DNA of 57,998 bases from an uncultured Lewinella sp. (GTDB lineage Bacteria; Bacteroidota; Bacteroidia; Chitinophagales; Saprospiraceae), in assembly GCA_937873655.1 (NCBI GenBank), contig CALMYQ010000029.1, positions 1 to 57,998 of the forward strand, given 5' to 3'. This document shows, piece after piece, positions 23,751 through 33,239 of the stretch (position 1 is its first letter; every line of letters starts with the position of its first letter). The notes under the pieces were generated by a model. The model worked only from the letters and a program-made list of their open reading frames with translations, was not told the DNA's origin and ran no database searches. The position numbers and the translations under genes are program-made.

Positions 23751-26700
23751 CTACCGTGGGGGGCGGAATGCCAGGACCCGGTCATTGTTGCGGGCTACCA
23801 AAATGGTCTTTTTACCGGCTGAATCGAATTCCTTCACATCCCTGACTTCCCCTTCAACATAGATCAACGGCCGTTCCTGCGCTGTAAAGGACATGGGCGC
23901 TGTTTTGGACCCCTTCAGGAATACGCCCCTGCTGGCGTCATGGCGGCCGGCTTGCGGCTTCAGGGCGTAAAAATTGCCGCCCAACCAGATGTCGGTTACC
24001 TGATCTCCGTCGAAATCCCCGGTGAGGATGCCGAAAACGGGGGAGATCTGGGCCTCAACCGGCAAGGCCTGCAGCGAAAAGGAACCGCCGTTGTTCCAGA
24101 GTACGGCGCTTTCCATGTAATCCGTCCGGTAAGCGATGGACTGGGCGCGCACTTCTGCGGGGAAAAGGGTCTCGTAGCGGAGTTTGCCGTAATCCTCGTA
24201 TTTCAGAATGGTCTTTTTCAAACCGGGCATCTGGGCGGTCAGTTCCTGTTTGGTAGCAAACGGGGCAGGTTGGTTGTCCAGGGGCGGATACCAATTAATG
24301 ATGAATTCGCTTTTGCCGTTGTGGTCAAAATCGTTGACGTACATGGTCAGCGGTTTGGAAGGGGAGGCTTTGAACTTGGTATTCAACCCCCAGTTGCCCA
24401 GGACGAAATCCATGTCGCCGTCCTGATCCAGATCGGCCGGTTGTACGCGGGTCCACCAGCCGTTGCTGTTGGGCAGGACGGTATTTGAATTGAAAGCCCC
24501 ACTTTCATTGGTGAAGATGTGGACGCCCATCCAGTCGCCGACCACGATCAGGTCCGGGTCGCCGTCCGCATCGACGTCGGTCCAGGCGGCATCCGTGACC
24601 ATTCCGATATCGCCCAATGCGGACGGGGCCGCGTCCGTCCAGCTGCCGCCGTTGTTCCTGAACAGGAAACTTTGCGGCGGCAAGCCGTAATTGCCGGGAA
24701 CATTGCGGGCGCCCAGAAATACGTCGATGGCGCCGTCGCCGTCGAAATCGGCGGTTTCAAGCGTGGAAAAGTTGCCGATGACCTGCGGAGCGCCCTGTAC
24801 GTTTTCCTGAAAACCGCCCTTGCCGTCGTTGGTGTACAACCGGACGACAAAACGGAATTTATCGTTCCTGAAGTCGTTGCCGCCGGAGCCGATCATCAGG
24901 TCCGGGTCGCCGTCGCCGTCAAAATCGGCCAGGGCGGCGCAGGTGCTTTCAAAGCCCGCATCCCGGATAAAGGCCGGAACAGGCTGAAAGCGGAAAGTAC
25001 CGTCCGGATTCTGGAGGAAGAGTTTGTCCGGATCGCCTGTTGCGCCGAGGAGGATAAAATCTTCTAACCGGTCATTATTCACATCACCGGCAGCCAGCCG
25101 GGGGCCTTCTGTTGACAGCATGCGCGGCAGCAGGATCTCCTGATCGAAATCGTTTTGGCGGTTCTCCACGTGCCGGGCATTGCCTTTGATCACTTCCCCG
25201 CCGACTTCCCTGAACATGGCCGTCTTTTCGGTTGCAACCGCGGCCCCGCCCGGCGCTGCCTTTTCCTGCATCAGCACGAGGGTTCTGTCCGCGGCTATAT
25301 CCGTCAGGACCTGCGAACGCTTATCCGGCCAGGTTACCTCCAGGCGGTCAATATGGGCAACGTTGCCCAAACCGAAGATCACTTCCGGCTCGATGCTGCT
25401 CTGAAACCCGCGGGTATTGAAATTTTGGAGCACCCGTTTTTGGTCTCCGAATTGAGCCGTTACCCGCGCCCCGATGCCGAATGGGTTTTCCTTGACGCCT
25501 TTGAACCGGATTTTCAGGAAATGATTGCCTTCGGATTCGTTTTCATAGACAAAACTCCGGGAGTTGATGTTGTTGATCACGAGGTCGTAATCGCCGTCAT
25601 TATCGAGATCGCCGTAAGCGGATCCGTTGCTGAAGGAGGGCGTTGAGAAGCCCAGTGCGTCGGCCTGGTCCTGGAACTGAAGATTACCCTTATTGACGAA
25701 AGCGTAATTTTTCAGCGGTTTGGCGGGCATTTGTTGGATGAAGTCGAGGTTGGTATACGCATTTTGACCGTTGGGGCCGGCTTTTTTGCGGTTGGCGTCG
25801 GCCAGGAAGTCCCTGAAATCCATCGACATGAGGTCTCGCAGGATGCCGTTGCTGACAAAGATATCGTTGCTGCCGTTGTTGTCGAAATCAAAGATCAGGG
25901 CGCCCCAGCTCCAGTCGGTAGCGCCTACGCCGGAAAGCAGTCCGGTTTCCTGAAAATCGCCGGAACCATTATTGAGCTGCAGGCAATTCTGGATCATCTG
26001 GTAGTGGAAATTGGCCCGGTACTTGAGGTCTTCCAGGTGGTAGGGGTCGAAGGCCATGGTGGTCTGGAGGCGGTAGTTGTCGGCGGGCAGCATGTCCGTA
26101 GTGAAGATTTCCGGTGCGCCGTCGTTGTTCAGGTCGGCGATATCGGCTCCCATGCTCGATACGGGGCAGTAGTTGATGCGGGAATTGAGCTCTTCAGAAA
26201 AGCGGCCGTTGCCGCGGTTGATGTAGAGGTAATCCCGTTCCCAGAAGTCGTTGCTGATATAAATGTCGGGCAGCAGGTCGCCGTTGAGGTCGCTTACGGC
26301 TATGCCCAGTCCGAATCCGATAATGCTGCTGTAGATGCCGGCTTCCCGGGATACGTCGTGAAAAACGCCGCCGTCGTTGCGCATGAGCTTGTCGCCGCCG
26401 GCATCGGGGTCCTGTCGGGCCTTGCGATAGAGTTCGATCTTGCTGGGGTCTTTGAAGCTGTTGTTGAGGATATAGCAATCCAGGTCGCCGTCGAGGTCGA
26501 AATCGAAAAAGGCCGCGTGCGTGGAATAACCTTCATTGTTGAGGTTGTATTCCTTTGCCTTTTCCGTAAAGGTGAGGTCGCCGTTATTGATGAATAATTC
26601 GTTTTCCCGGTACTTTCCATCCACATCCCCCGAATTGCAGACGTAGATATCCAGGAGGCCGTCGGCATTGACGTCGGCCATAGTGACTCCTGTACTCCAG

Positions 26701-27074
26701 GCGCCGGTACCGCCGACACCGGCTTTTTCGGTAATATCCTCAAACTGCAGGTTGCCTTTATTCAGGTAGAGCCTGTTCTTGAGTTGATTGGCAGTGAAGT
26801 AAATGTCGGGCAGTGAATCGTTGTTGATATCGCCGATGGCCACCCCGCCGCCGTTGTAGAAATTCCGGTAGGTCAGGATGTTGAACCCTTCTTCGTCCCT
26901 GACCTCGTTGATGAAATCAATCCCGGTGGCTTGTTGGTCGAGCAAGGTAAACAACAGGCCTTTGGAGCCGGTATCTGAAGTCGGGGAATCGGATTTTTTG
27001 TCAGTGCAGCCAATCGGTAATATCAGAAAAAACAAGACGGAGAAAAAGGCAGGATATCGAATTGGAACATTCAT
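23751..27074 (-). CDS. FG-GAP/VCBS beta-propeller lipoprotein with ASPIC/UnbV domain (CRTAC1-like)
   Basis: The product has 1107 residues. Lipobox ILPIGC gives an acylated Cys near 23. Many FG-GAP/VCBS blades follow, each with a calcium-binding Asp loop: VAIGDINNDSLPDIYF, MADVNADGLLDIYV, FDFDLDGDLDCYIL, YGDLDNDGDYDLVI, LADFDGDGDPDLMI, TADFDGDGAIDVFLG-like and others, forming two propellers. Between them (about 510-590) is an ASPIC/UnbV module (NPFGIGARVTAQFGDQKRV, NTRGFQSSIEPEVIFGLG, LEVTWPDKRSQVL). Such proteins are exported, often near SusC/SusD or glycosidase genes; the function is not established. Here it converges with SusC/SusD and follows another propeller lipoprotein gene (27189-28736) on the same strand. 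A paralogue with the same layout is at 37205. Confidence 0.92.
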   Translation of the reverse strand: MNVPIRYPAFFSVLFFLILPIGCTDKKSDSPTSDTGSKGLLFTLLDQQATGIDFINEVRDEEGFNILTYRNFYNGGGVAIGDINNDSLPDIYFTANQLKNRLYLNKGNLQFEDITEKAGVGGTGAWSTGVTMADVNADGLLDIYVCNSGDVDGKYRENELFINNGDLTFTEKAKEYNLNNEGYSTHAAFFDFDLDGDLDCYILNNSFKDPSKIELYRKARQDPDAGGDKLMRNDGGVFHDVSREAGIYSSIIGFGLGIAVSDLNGDLLPDIYISNDFWERDYLYINRGNGRFSEELNSRINYCPVSSMGADIADLNNDGAPEIFTTDMLPADNYRLQTTMAFDPYHLEDLKYRANFHYQMIQNCLQLNNGSGDFQETGLLSGVGATDWSWGALIFDFDNNGSNDIFVSNGILRDLMSMDFRDFLADANRKKAGPNGQNAYTNLDFIQQMPAKPLKNYAFVNKGNLQFQDQADALGFSTPSFSNGSAYGDLDNDGDYDLVINNINSRSFVYENESEGNHFLKIRFKGVKENPFGIGARVTAQFGDQKRVLQNFNTRGFQSSIEPEVIFGLGNVAHIDRLEVTWPDKRSQVLTDIAADRTLVLMQEKAAPGGAAVATEKTAMFREVGGEVIKGNARHVENRQNDFDQEILLPRMLSTEGPRLAAGDVNNDRLEDFILLGATGDPDKLFLQNPDGTFRFQPVPAFIRDAGFESTCAALADFDGDGDPDLMIGSGGNDFRNDKFRFVVRLYTNDGKGGFQENVQGAPQVIGNFSTLETADFDGDGAIDVFLGARNVPGNYGLPPQSFLFRNNGGSWTDAAPSALGDIGMVTDAAWTDVDADGDPDLIVVGDWMGVHIFTNESGAFNSNTVLPNSNGWWTRVQPADLDQDGDMDFVLGNWGLNTKFKASPSKPLTMYVNDFDHNGKSEFIINWYPPLDNQPAPFATKQELTAQMPGLKKTILKYEDYGKLRYETLFPAEVRAQSIAYRTDYMESAVLWNNGGSFSLQALPVEAQISPVFGILTGDFDGDQVTDIWLGGNFYALKPQAGRHDASRGVFLKGSKTAPMSFTAQERPLIYVEGEVRDVKEFDSAGKKTILVARNNDRVLAFRPPR

Positions 27075-27094
27075 GCCGAAGTTGATTTTTATGG

Positions 27095-27127
27095 TGAAAA
27101 TAACACGGTTCGCTGGATTTGACCAAA
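27095..27127 (-). promoter_or_regulatory. Possible promoter of the ASPIC lipoprotein gene
   Basis: Minus-strand TTTG (27127-27124), 21 bp, then TATTTTCA (27102-27095), which matches six of eight -7 positions. The start codon is 20 bp further on. Weak by sequence but correct in spacing. Confidence 0.3.
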
Positions 27128-27188
27128 GGAATCGGGTTAAGTGTCGGGTTCGGTGCAGGTTGTGTATGAGGAATGCGTTACAACAGGC

Positions 27189-28736
27189 TTATTGGTCCTT
27201 TCTGAAGATCCCATCCCCGTTCGTACCCCGGTAGGCGCCCCAAATGACGGGCTTGCGGATCCGGATATTTGTTGAAATCCTTCGGGCGTTCATACCCAGG
27301 AAGGAAACCAGATCCTGATAATGAAAATACCGGAAATGGACGATGTCCAGGTAGCCGTCCTGATCGAGATCGCCGATCCAGGGCGTGGTAAAGATATTCT
27401 TCAACCCCTGAGCTTCGTCAATGAGTTGAATAGAGTTGTTCTTGAAGTTGACGGCGAGCAATTTGTTGACCATAGAGCGGGGTGCGTTCCCTGTAAAGCC
27501 GGTGGAACAGTCAAATTCATTGATGCTGATAATGGCTTCATCGCGGCCGTCATGGTTCAAATCATAAACGACGGGTGAGGAAAAACCGGTGCATCCCAGG
27601 GAATCCTGATAGGCGATCTCGCCGGTGGCGCCGTCGAGCATGATCTGGAGGGAGCCGGTGCTGTTGGGCCATTCTCCCTTGCTGACGAACGTAAAAAAAT
27701 CAGGGACATCATCATCCGTGAAATAACCCGCCGCGAAACTGTTGCTTGACTCGGTGCCCGGTATTTTCTGTTGCCAAAGGGTTTCCAGGTTTTTTCCGTC
27801 GATGGCGAAAATGGAGCTGCCGTGGGAGATGGCTACGATATCGTAAAAGCCGTCGCCGTTAATATCCGCCAGGGTAGGGGGGGCAATGAACCCGTGCCCG
27901 GTCTCGGAAGCGATAACACGGGCGTTCGACAGTTTCTGATCCAACAGGTCCCGGAGAGAGCAGAGGTAAAGATTTCCGCTGATGGTTTCACCGCCGGTGC
28001 CGAAAAGGACAGTCAGGTCCTGGCTGCCGGGTTGGGCAAAGCAGAGGGGCGCCATATAGGATTCCTTGCCGTCGGGCATGGTATCTGCGGCGATGATGTC
28101 ACCGGTCTTGCTGTTGATGATCATCAGTACGGCAGGGTAGCGGTCCGCTTCTGAATAGGGCGCCGCTTCCGGATTGCCGCCGTTGATGGCCAGGAGGTCC
28201 GGTATTCCGTCACCGTTCTGATCCGGCACGAGGACCGTGTTGTTGAAATTGTAATGGGCGTATTTCAGGATGGGGTCATCCTGGTATTTGTAGGTGTAAG
28301 ACCAGATCAGGGCGCCGTCCTTGCCGTTGATGGCATAGAATTGCGGGCGCCGTCCGCCGATGAAAACGTCGGGAATGCCGTCGCCGGTCACGTCGTTGAA
28401 GGTAGGCGAACCGAATACCTGGTCGGTGGATTCCTGCTGCCAGAGCAGTTGCCCGGTTTTGCCGTCCAGCGCGATGATCCCTTGTTTGGCGTGTTGTTTC
28501 TCATTCTGACCGGCGCCGATGACGATATCCAGGATGCCGTCCTGGTTGAGATCGGCGGCCCGGGGCGAGGATTGGGAGCCGATCACGGGAAAGTCGACCG
28601 TCCAGGCCAATTCGGTTTTTTTGGATGAACAGCCCGCGACCAGCAGGCATGCGGGCAATAAAAAGCAGGAATAAAAAACGGCGCGCTGTTCGGGCTGGAA
28701 AGCGCGGAAAAGAACCGCTGTTTTTTTGGCTGGCAT
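27189..28736 (-). CDS. FG-GAP/PQQ-like beta-propeller lipoprotein
   Basis: The product has 515 residues. It has an N-terminal charged stretch, hydrophobic segment and lipobox LLVAGC (Cys about 36); if translation starts further in, the signal would be shorter. Blades alternate FG-GAP Asp loops (ADLNQDGILDIVIGAGQN, NDVTGDGIPDVFIGG, ADINGDGFYDIVAI, IGDLDQDGYLDIVHF) with PQQ-propeller phrases (GIIALDGKTGQLLWQQ, AINGKDGALIWSY, AIDGKNLETLWQQ). The mix suggests one eight-bladed propeller. No redox or sugar-processing residues are evident. It lies 114 bp upstream of the ASPIC lipoprotein gene, same strand, possibly co-transcribed. Function unknown. Confidence 0.85.
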   Translation of the reverse strand: MPAKKTAVLFRAFQPEQRAVFYSCFLLPACLLVAGCSSKKTELAWTVDFPVIGSQSSPRAADLNQDGILDIVIGAGQNEKQHAKQGIIALDGKTGQLLWQQESTDQVFGSPTFNDVTGDGIPDVFIGGRRPQFYAINGKDGALIWSYTYKYQDDPILKYAHYNFNNTVLVPDQNGDGIPDLLAINGGNPEAAPYSEADRYPAVLMIINSKTGDIIAADTMPDGKESYMAPLCFAQPGSQDLTVLFGTGGETISGNLYLCSLRDLLDQKLSNARVIASETGHGFIAPPTLADINGDGFYDIVAISHGSSIFAIDGKNLETLWQQKIPGTESSNSFAAGYFTDDDVPDFFTFVSKGEWPNSTGSLQIMLDGATGEIAYQDSLGCTGFSSPVVYDLNHDGRDEAIISINEFDCSTGFTGNAPRSMVNKLLAVNFKNNSIQLIDEAQGLKNIFTTPWIGDLDQDGYLDIVHFRYFHYQDLVSFLGMNARRISTNIRIRKPVIWGAYRGTNGDGIFRKDQ

Positions 28737-28820
28737 ATCCTCTTGTGGCGATGGTTGGTGACGGGGTAAAAGTACGGAAGAATATGCAAAATCACCTGTT
28801 TTCGGGCCCGGACATTGGCA

Positions 28821-30731
28821 TCATTCCGGTACGGCGGTATTGGCTTTGATCCGTTCAAAGAATCGCTCGGCCAGCCGCAGTTTCCGGTGGGTTGAGCGTT
28901 TTTTGGTCTGGTGGTCCTGCATCCGCTGGAGGATGTCGGTCAGCGCCCTGGTAGCGGTCACGATATGGTCCCCTTTGTTCAGCATGATGCATTCGGCTCG
29001 TTGCCCCATGGCGGCGTCGGTCACTTCCGCGCGGGTATGGACGCCGGTCTTGGCCAGTTCTTCCAATACCTGGGTAGCCCAGATCACCGGCACGTGGGCC
29101 GCCTCGCAAATCCAGAGGATCTCCTCCTGCAACTCCGCCAGGCGGCCGAATCCGACCTCAATGGCCAGGTCGCCGCGTGCGATCATGACCCCGAAATTCG
29201 GGATCTCCATCGCAGCAAGCAGCATATCCGGCAAGTGGTGGAACCCCCTGGCCGTTTCAATTTTCAGGATGATGCCCGGCAGCGTTCCGGTCAGCTTGCG
29301 CAATTCACGGATCAGTTGATGGACGTCTTCCGGCCCGTTGGCAAACGACATGCCGATCGTATCTGCATGGAGAACGGCAAATTTAAGGTCTTCCAGATCC
29401 TGTTCCGTCAGCGCACTCAACCGCAGGTTCGTATCCGGCAGGTTGATCCCTTTTTCCCTGCGCAGCTTCACCCCGCCGTTCAGGGCGTAAGTGATCCTGA
29501 CCGCGACCTCCTCCTCCCGGATCTCCTCGATGATGCCGCCTATTTTGCCGTCGTCAAACCAGATCGGTTCACCCACCTCCACATCGTTCAATACCTCCGG
29601 AAGGGAAACCCCGATGCAGGCCGGGCTGACCAATTGCCCCGATTCGTCGAATACGGCCGGAGACCCCGGTTCCTGGTTTCTTTTTAGGATCAATTGGTTT
29701 TCAGCCTCCAGCAACAGAAAATTTTCTTTTTGAGGGATTTCACCGACGGATGCCGCCGGTCTTTTTTTGCGGTGATTCCCGGCTGCGGGTTTGAGGCTGA
29801 TACCGGGGACGAAGTAGGCCGTTTTGCGGAGCGCTCCGATGCAGCCTTCCGGCAGAACAGCGGTTATCCTGATCTTGCGGCTGGATTTCCTGGCATCCTG
29901 AAAGCGGATCACATCGCCGGTTTCGAGGTTGCTGAGCCACTTTTCCGGTACGGGCAGCACGGTTTTGCCGGCCCATTCTCCGGCCCCAGCGTTTTCTTCC
30001 GGGACCAGCCAAACGACAGCCGGCCGGGTCAGTTCCCCGAACTCATTCCTGGCCGGACTTACCTTCAGCACGGCATTGCCCGGCAGGATTTCACCGGTTC
30101 TCAGTTTGGGGCCGCCCAGGTCCATATGGATGAGGCAGGGCCGGCCGGTCGATTTTTCCGCCCGCCGCACATTTTCAATGATCCTGAGCCATACATCGGG
30201 ATCGTCGTGGGCGCAATTGACCCTGGCGATGTTCATGCCGTTTTCGAGCAGGTCGTGGATCAGCCGGTAGTTGTTGGCGGCCGCCGAGGGCATAGTCACC
30301 ATGATCCTGGCCCGGCGGCTTTCCGGTTTTTCCCCGAAAAGCGCTTCGGAGTTGTCTTCCAGCAGTCTCCGGCCTTCCTCGAAACAAATGGGCGGCGCCT
30401 CTTCCGGATTCCAGTCCAGGCCCTCCAATGCGTGGATCAGGTGCAGGACCGTATCCACCGTAGCCTGGACCTTCCGCTCGGATCTGCCCAGAGAGGATAA
30501 ACCCCAGTCGGTAAGTTGGTATTGCACCGGGCGTATGTCCCGCTTGCGCAAGGCCAGGTATTGCAGCAGGTTTCGGGCGCTATTTCGGTGCCTGGGATGG
30601 ATCTGGTCCAGGTCGCCGAAGGCCTTTTCCCCTTCGAGGATGTTGTTTCTAATCTGCAACAAGGCTGTTCGCAGTTCTTCCAGTGCCGGCGACGGGCAGG
30701 GTAATTTGCCGGAATGCTCCAGGATTTCCAT
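28821..30731 (-). CDS. Divergent pyruvate-kinase-like protein with extra N-terminal region
   Basis: The product has 636 residues. About 130 N-terminal residues are unlike pyruvate kinase (helical, LLQYLALRKRDIRPVQYQL). The kinase barrel follows: ARIMVTMPSAAANNYRLI, NIARVNCAHDDPDVW (usual NFSHG replaced by NCAHD), MDLGGPKLRTG, then a long B-domain insertion with two stretches; ADTIGMSFANGPEDV; ILKIETARGF with the catalytic-pocket Glu; MIARGDLAIEVG; ATQVLEEL; and TRAEVTDAAMGQRAECIMLNKG. The allosteric C-terminal domain of ordinary pyruvate kinases is missing, since the chain ends soon after the barrel. Members of this divergent group occur in Bacteroidota and some other bacteria and are annotated as pyruvate kinase; whether it makes pyruvate and ATP is uncertain. 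It stands alone between the propeller gene and a divergent serine hydrolase. Confidence 0.85.
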   Translation of the reverse strand: MEILEHSGKLPCPSPALEELRTALLQIRNNILEGEKAFGDLDQIHPRHRNSARNLLQYLALRKRDIRPVQYQLTDWGLSSLGRSERKVQATVDTVLHLIHALEGLDWNPEEAPPICFEEGRRLLEDNSEALFGEKPESRRARIMVTMPSAAANNYRLIHDLLENGMNIARVNCAHDDPDVWLRIIENVRRAEKSTGRPCLIHMDLGGPKLRTGEILPGNAVLKVSPARNEFGELTRPAVVWLVPEENAGAGEWAGKTVLPVPEKWLSNLETGDVIRFQDARKSSRKIRITAVLPEGCIGALRKTAYFVPGISLKPAAGNHRKKRPAASVGEIPQKENFLLLEAENQLILKRNQEPGSPAVFDESGQLVSPACIGVSLPEVLNDVEVGEPIWFDDGKIGGIIEEIREEEVAVRITYALNGGVKLRREKGINLPDTNLRLSALTEQDLEDLKFAVLHADTIGMSFANGPEDVHQLIRELRKLTGTLPGIILKIETARGFHHLPDMLLAAMEIPNFGVMIARGDLAIEVGFGRLAELQEEILWICEAAHVPVIWATQVLEELAKTGVHTRAEVTDAAMGQRAECIMLNKGDHIVTATRALTDILQRMQDHQTKKRSTHRKLRLAERFFERIKANTAVPE

Positions 30732-30865
30732 ACGGCGGAATTTGCCTGCAAGGTTGGGGATTCAGGGCTGAATTCTGATGACTTATGTCACAGCGGAAGC
30801 TGATTATTCGGGTTGTACGCCAAAAAAGGCGGAAATCGCATCTGTTCAGAAATACCCGACTGAAA

Positions 30866-31933
30866 ATGAAGCATATACTTTTTACACTCCTGACCATTTT
30901 ATGGTTACCCTTTTCCGTTGCCTGTCAGATTGATTTTTCGCACTACAGACCCGGTCCGCAGGATGATCCGGCCTTTCTCCGGGCGGACAGCGCCATCCGG
31001 GCCGATGCTTATGGAGAGGTCCACAGCTTGTTGGTGGTTGAAAAAGGCAAGCTGGTTTTTGAGCGTTATTACCGGGACTGGACCCCGGATTCGCTCCATC
31101 AGTTGCAATCGGCTACCAAAAGCATTGTGGCGACGCTGCTGGGTTGCGCCCTACAGCAGGGGTTGATCCCCGGCGTCGACCAGCCGATCAGCGCATATTA
31201 TCCGTACATTGAAGGACGGGACACGCTGAAGAGCGGGATCCGGATACGGGACCTGCTGACCCAGCGCCACGGCCTGAAATGGAAGGAGGCGCCCTGGGAC
31301 GCCCCGGACAATACCTGGCGCAAAGTCCTGGCTACTGAAGGCAATTGGTTTGAAACGATCCTGAAAACGCCGATGGATACGCTGCCTGGCGCCCGGTTCA
31401 ATTACAGCAATGCGGCTCCGGTGCTGACCACTGGGATCATCCAGGCCGCCTCCGGCATGCGCATCGATTCGTTTGCGGGCCGGTACCTGTTCCGTCCGCT
31501 GGAGATTGACCGTACCTTCTTCTGGCAAGGCAACGGCGGGCCGCAGAATAACGGCATGGCGCTGCTGTTCATGACAGCCCGCGATATGGCCAGGATCGGG
31601 CAGCTCTATCTGCAAGGGGGTAAATGGGAAGGCCGGCAGGTCATTCCATCGTGGTTTGCGCAGGAGGCCGTTTCTCCCAAAGTGCACGATGTGGAGGGCA
31701 ACGGTTATTACGCCGGCTATGATTACGGATATTTCTGGTGGAGCAACCCTGTGCTCAGGACTTCCCCCGACGGCCGGCCGGCAAAAGTCTTCCTCGCCCG
31801 CGGCGCCGGCGGTCAGAATATCATCGTTTGGCCCGAACGGGAAATGGTGGTGGTCATTACGGCCTGGAACCTGCAGCAATCCAACCGGCCCCAGGTCATT
31901 TTTGACGACTACATGCTGACCGGCAATGGGTGA
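30866..31933 (+). CDS. Exported serine hydrolase of the class C beta-lactamase / DD-peptidase family
   Basis: The product has 355 residues from ATG 30866; the frame is open to 30785 but only the later start gives a proper signal peptide (MKHILFTLLTILWLPFSVAC). The Cys at 20 could be lipidated, though SVAC is a poor lipobox. Active-site elements: SxxK as QSATKSIVATLLG, the tyrosine motif as FNYSNAAPVLTTGI, and the third motif as ARGAGGQNIIVWP in place of KTG/HxG. LLTQRHGLKWKEAPWD is typical of the 6-aminohexanoate-dimer-hydrolase/esterase branch. The substrate may be an ester or amide rather than a beta-lactam. It is divergent from the pyruvate-kinase-like gene. Confidence 0.88.
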   Translation: MKHILFTLLTILWLPFSVACQIDFSHYRPGPQDDPAFLRADSAIRADAYGEVHSLLVVEKGKLVFERYYRDWTPDSLHQLQSATKSIVATLLGCALQQGLIPGVDQPISAYYPYIEGRDTLKSGIRIRDLLTQRHGLKWKEAPWDAPDNTWRKVLATEGNWFETILKTPMDTLPGARFNYSNAAPVLTTGIIQAASGMRIDSFAGRYLFRPLEIDRTFFWQGNGGPQNNGMALLFMTARDMARIGQLYLQGGKWEGRQVIPSWFAQEAVSPKVHDVEGNGYYAGYDYGYFWWSNPVLRTSPDGRPAKVFLARGAGGQNIIVWPEREMVVVITAWNLQQSNRPQVIFDDYMLTGNG

Positions 31934-31963
31934 GGCCGCCGGCTGAAACAGGCAGGTTTCGCG

Positions 31964-31993
31964 CTTGAATCCAGGACAGGTTGACTACATTTG
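31964..31993 (+). promoter_or_regulatory. Promoter of GH130 lipoprotein gene
   Basis: CTTG (31964-31967), 18 bp, then TACATTTG (31986-31993), an exact TAnnTTTG with a -33-like partner at near-normal spacing. This is the most complete promoter in the window. It lies 80 bp before the ATG at 32074 and after the hydrolase stop, so the glycosidase is independently transcribed. Confidence 0.6.
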
Positions 31994-32073
31994 CCTGATC
32001 GTACGCCTGACCGGCCGTCGCATATCCGTTTGCCTGTCGGTCAGGCCGAATGTAGGCCTGAATCAACAACACC

Positions 32074-33216
32074 ATGAAAAAACCTGGATACTTTTGGTTT
32101 TTCCTGCTGCCGGCGTTCCTCACGGGGTGCAAACCCGATGCCCGGCAGGAACCTGCAACACCTCAAAACAACTGGACGCTCGACGGGTTCGTCAAAGCGG
32201 ACAGCCTCAACCCCATTCTGGTTCCCGCTCCTGACCTGACCTTCGATTGCCCGGTCTCCGGCGAGCGCGTCAACTGGGAAGAGCGCAATGTACTCAACCC
32301 GGCAGCGGTGGTCAGGAGAGACTCGGTTTATTTGTTCTACCGGGCGCAGGACCACACCGGCACGTCCAGGATCGGTTTAGCGGTCAGCGCCGACGGTTTG
32401 CATTTTGTGAAACGAGCGACGCCCGTTTTTTATCCCGCCAACGACAGCATGAAGGTCTACGAATGGAATTACCGGAAGGCAGAAGGCCCGCTCATTCCCG
32501 GAGAATCGTATTTTGACGGGACGGAGGACCCGCGGATCGTCGAACGTGAAGACGGTACGTATATCATGACCTACACCGCCTATGACGGAAAGACGGCGCG
32601 GCTATGCCTGGCTTCGTCGACCGATCTGCAGACCTGGACCAAACACGGCCTCGTGCTGAGCGACCCCAAATACCGGGATACCTGGTCGAAATCGGGCGCT
32701 ATAGTGGCCCGGCAGGAAGGCGGAAGGACGATTGCCGCAAAAATTGACGGGAAATACTGGATGTATTTCGGGGATACCGACCTTTTTATGGCCGCTTCAG
32801 ACGACCTGATCCACTGGTCGCCGGCGGAAAATGAAGAAAGCGGGAAGTTGATCGAAGTGCTCCACCCCCGGATGGGATATTTTGACAGCCGCCTGGTGGA
32901 ACCCGGCCCGTATGCCCTGATGACCGACCGCGGCATCCTGCTGATCTATAACGGCAGCAACGCCGCCAACTTCAATGAACCGGGATTGCCGAAATTCACC
33001 TACGCGGCCGGTCAGGCCCTTTTCGACGGCAGCCGGCCCTGGAAACTCCTCGACCGGACCGCCGGATATTTCATTCACCCCGATAAGGATTACGAAAAAG
33101 TGGGTGAGGTGAACGAAGTTTGTTTTGTGGAAGGATTGGTCCGGTTCCGGGGCAGCTGGATCCTGTATTACGGGACGGCGGATTCGAGGATTGCGGCTGC
33201 GGTCACGGCGGACTAA
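32074..33216 (+). CDS. Glycoside hydrolase family 130-like lipoprotein (beta-mannoside phosphorylase/hydrolase)
   Basis: The product has 380 residues with lipobox FLTGC (Cys about 18). The core is a five-bladed propeller of the GH130/DUF377 type: NVLNPAAVVRRDSVYLFYRA, IGLAVSADGLHF, FDGTEDPRIVEREDGTYIMTYTAYDG (key EDPRI), SKSGAIV, KYWMYFGDT, GWYSRLVEPGP-like DSRLVEPGPYAL, ILLIYNG and SWILYYGTADSRIAAA. GH130 enzymes act on beta-1,2- or beta-1,4-mannosides, either phosphorolytically (phosphate-binding Arg/His/Lys set) or hydrolytically. A lipoprotein form suggests an extracytoplasmic hydrolase rather than a cytosolic phosphorylase; the subtype is inference. The AraC gene begins 23 bp after its stop, so the two may share a transcript. 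Confidence 0.85.
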   Translation: MKKPGYFWFFLLPAFLTGCKPDARQEPATPQNNWTLDGFVKADSLNPILVPAPDLTFDCPVSGERVNWEERNVLNPAAVVRRDSVYLFYRAQDHTGTSRIGLAVSADGLHFVKRATPVFYPANDSMKVYEWNYRKAEGPLIPGESYFDGTEDPRIVEREDGTYIMTYTAYDGKTARLCLASSTDLQTWTKHGLVLSDPKYRDTWSKSGAIVARQEGGRTIAAKIDGKYWMYFGDTDLFMAASDDLIHWSPAENEESGKLIEVLHPRMGYFDSRLVEPGPYALMTDRGILLIYNGSNAANFNEPGLPKFTYAAGQALFDGSRPWKLLDRTAGYFIHPDKDYEKVGEVNEVCFVEGLVRFRGSWILYYGTADSRIAAAVTAD

Positions 33217-33239
33217 ACTTTTTTTGTATATTATGCCCC

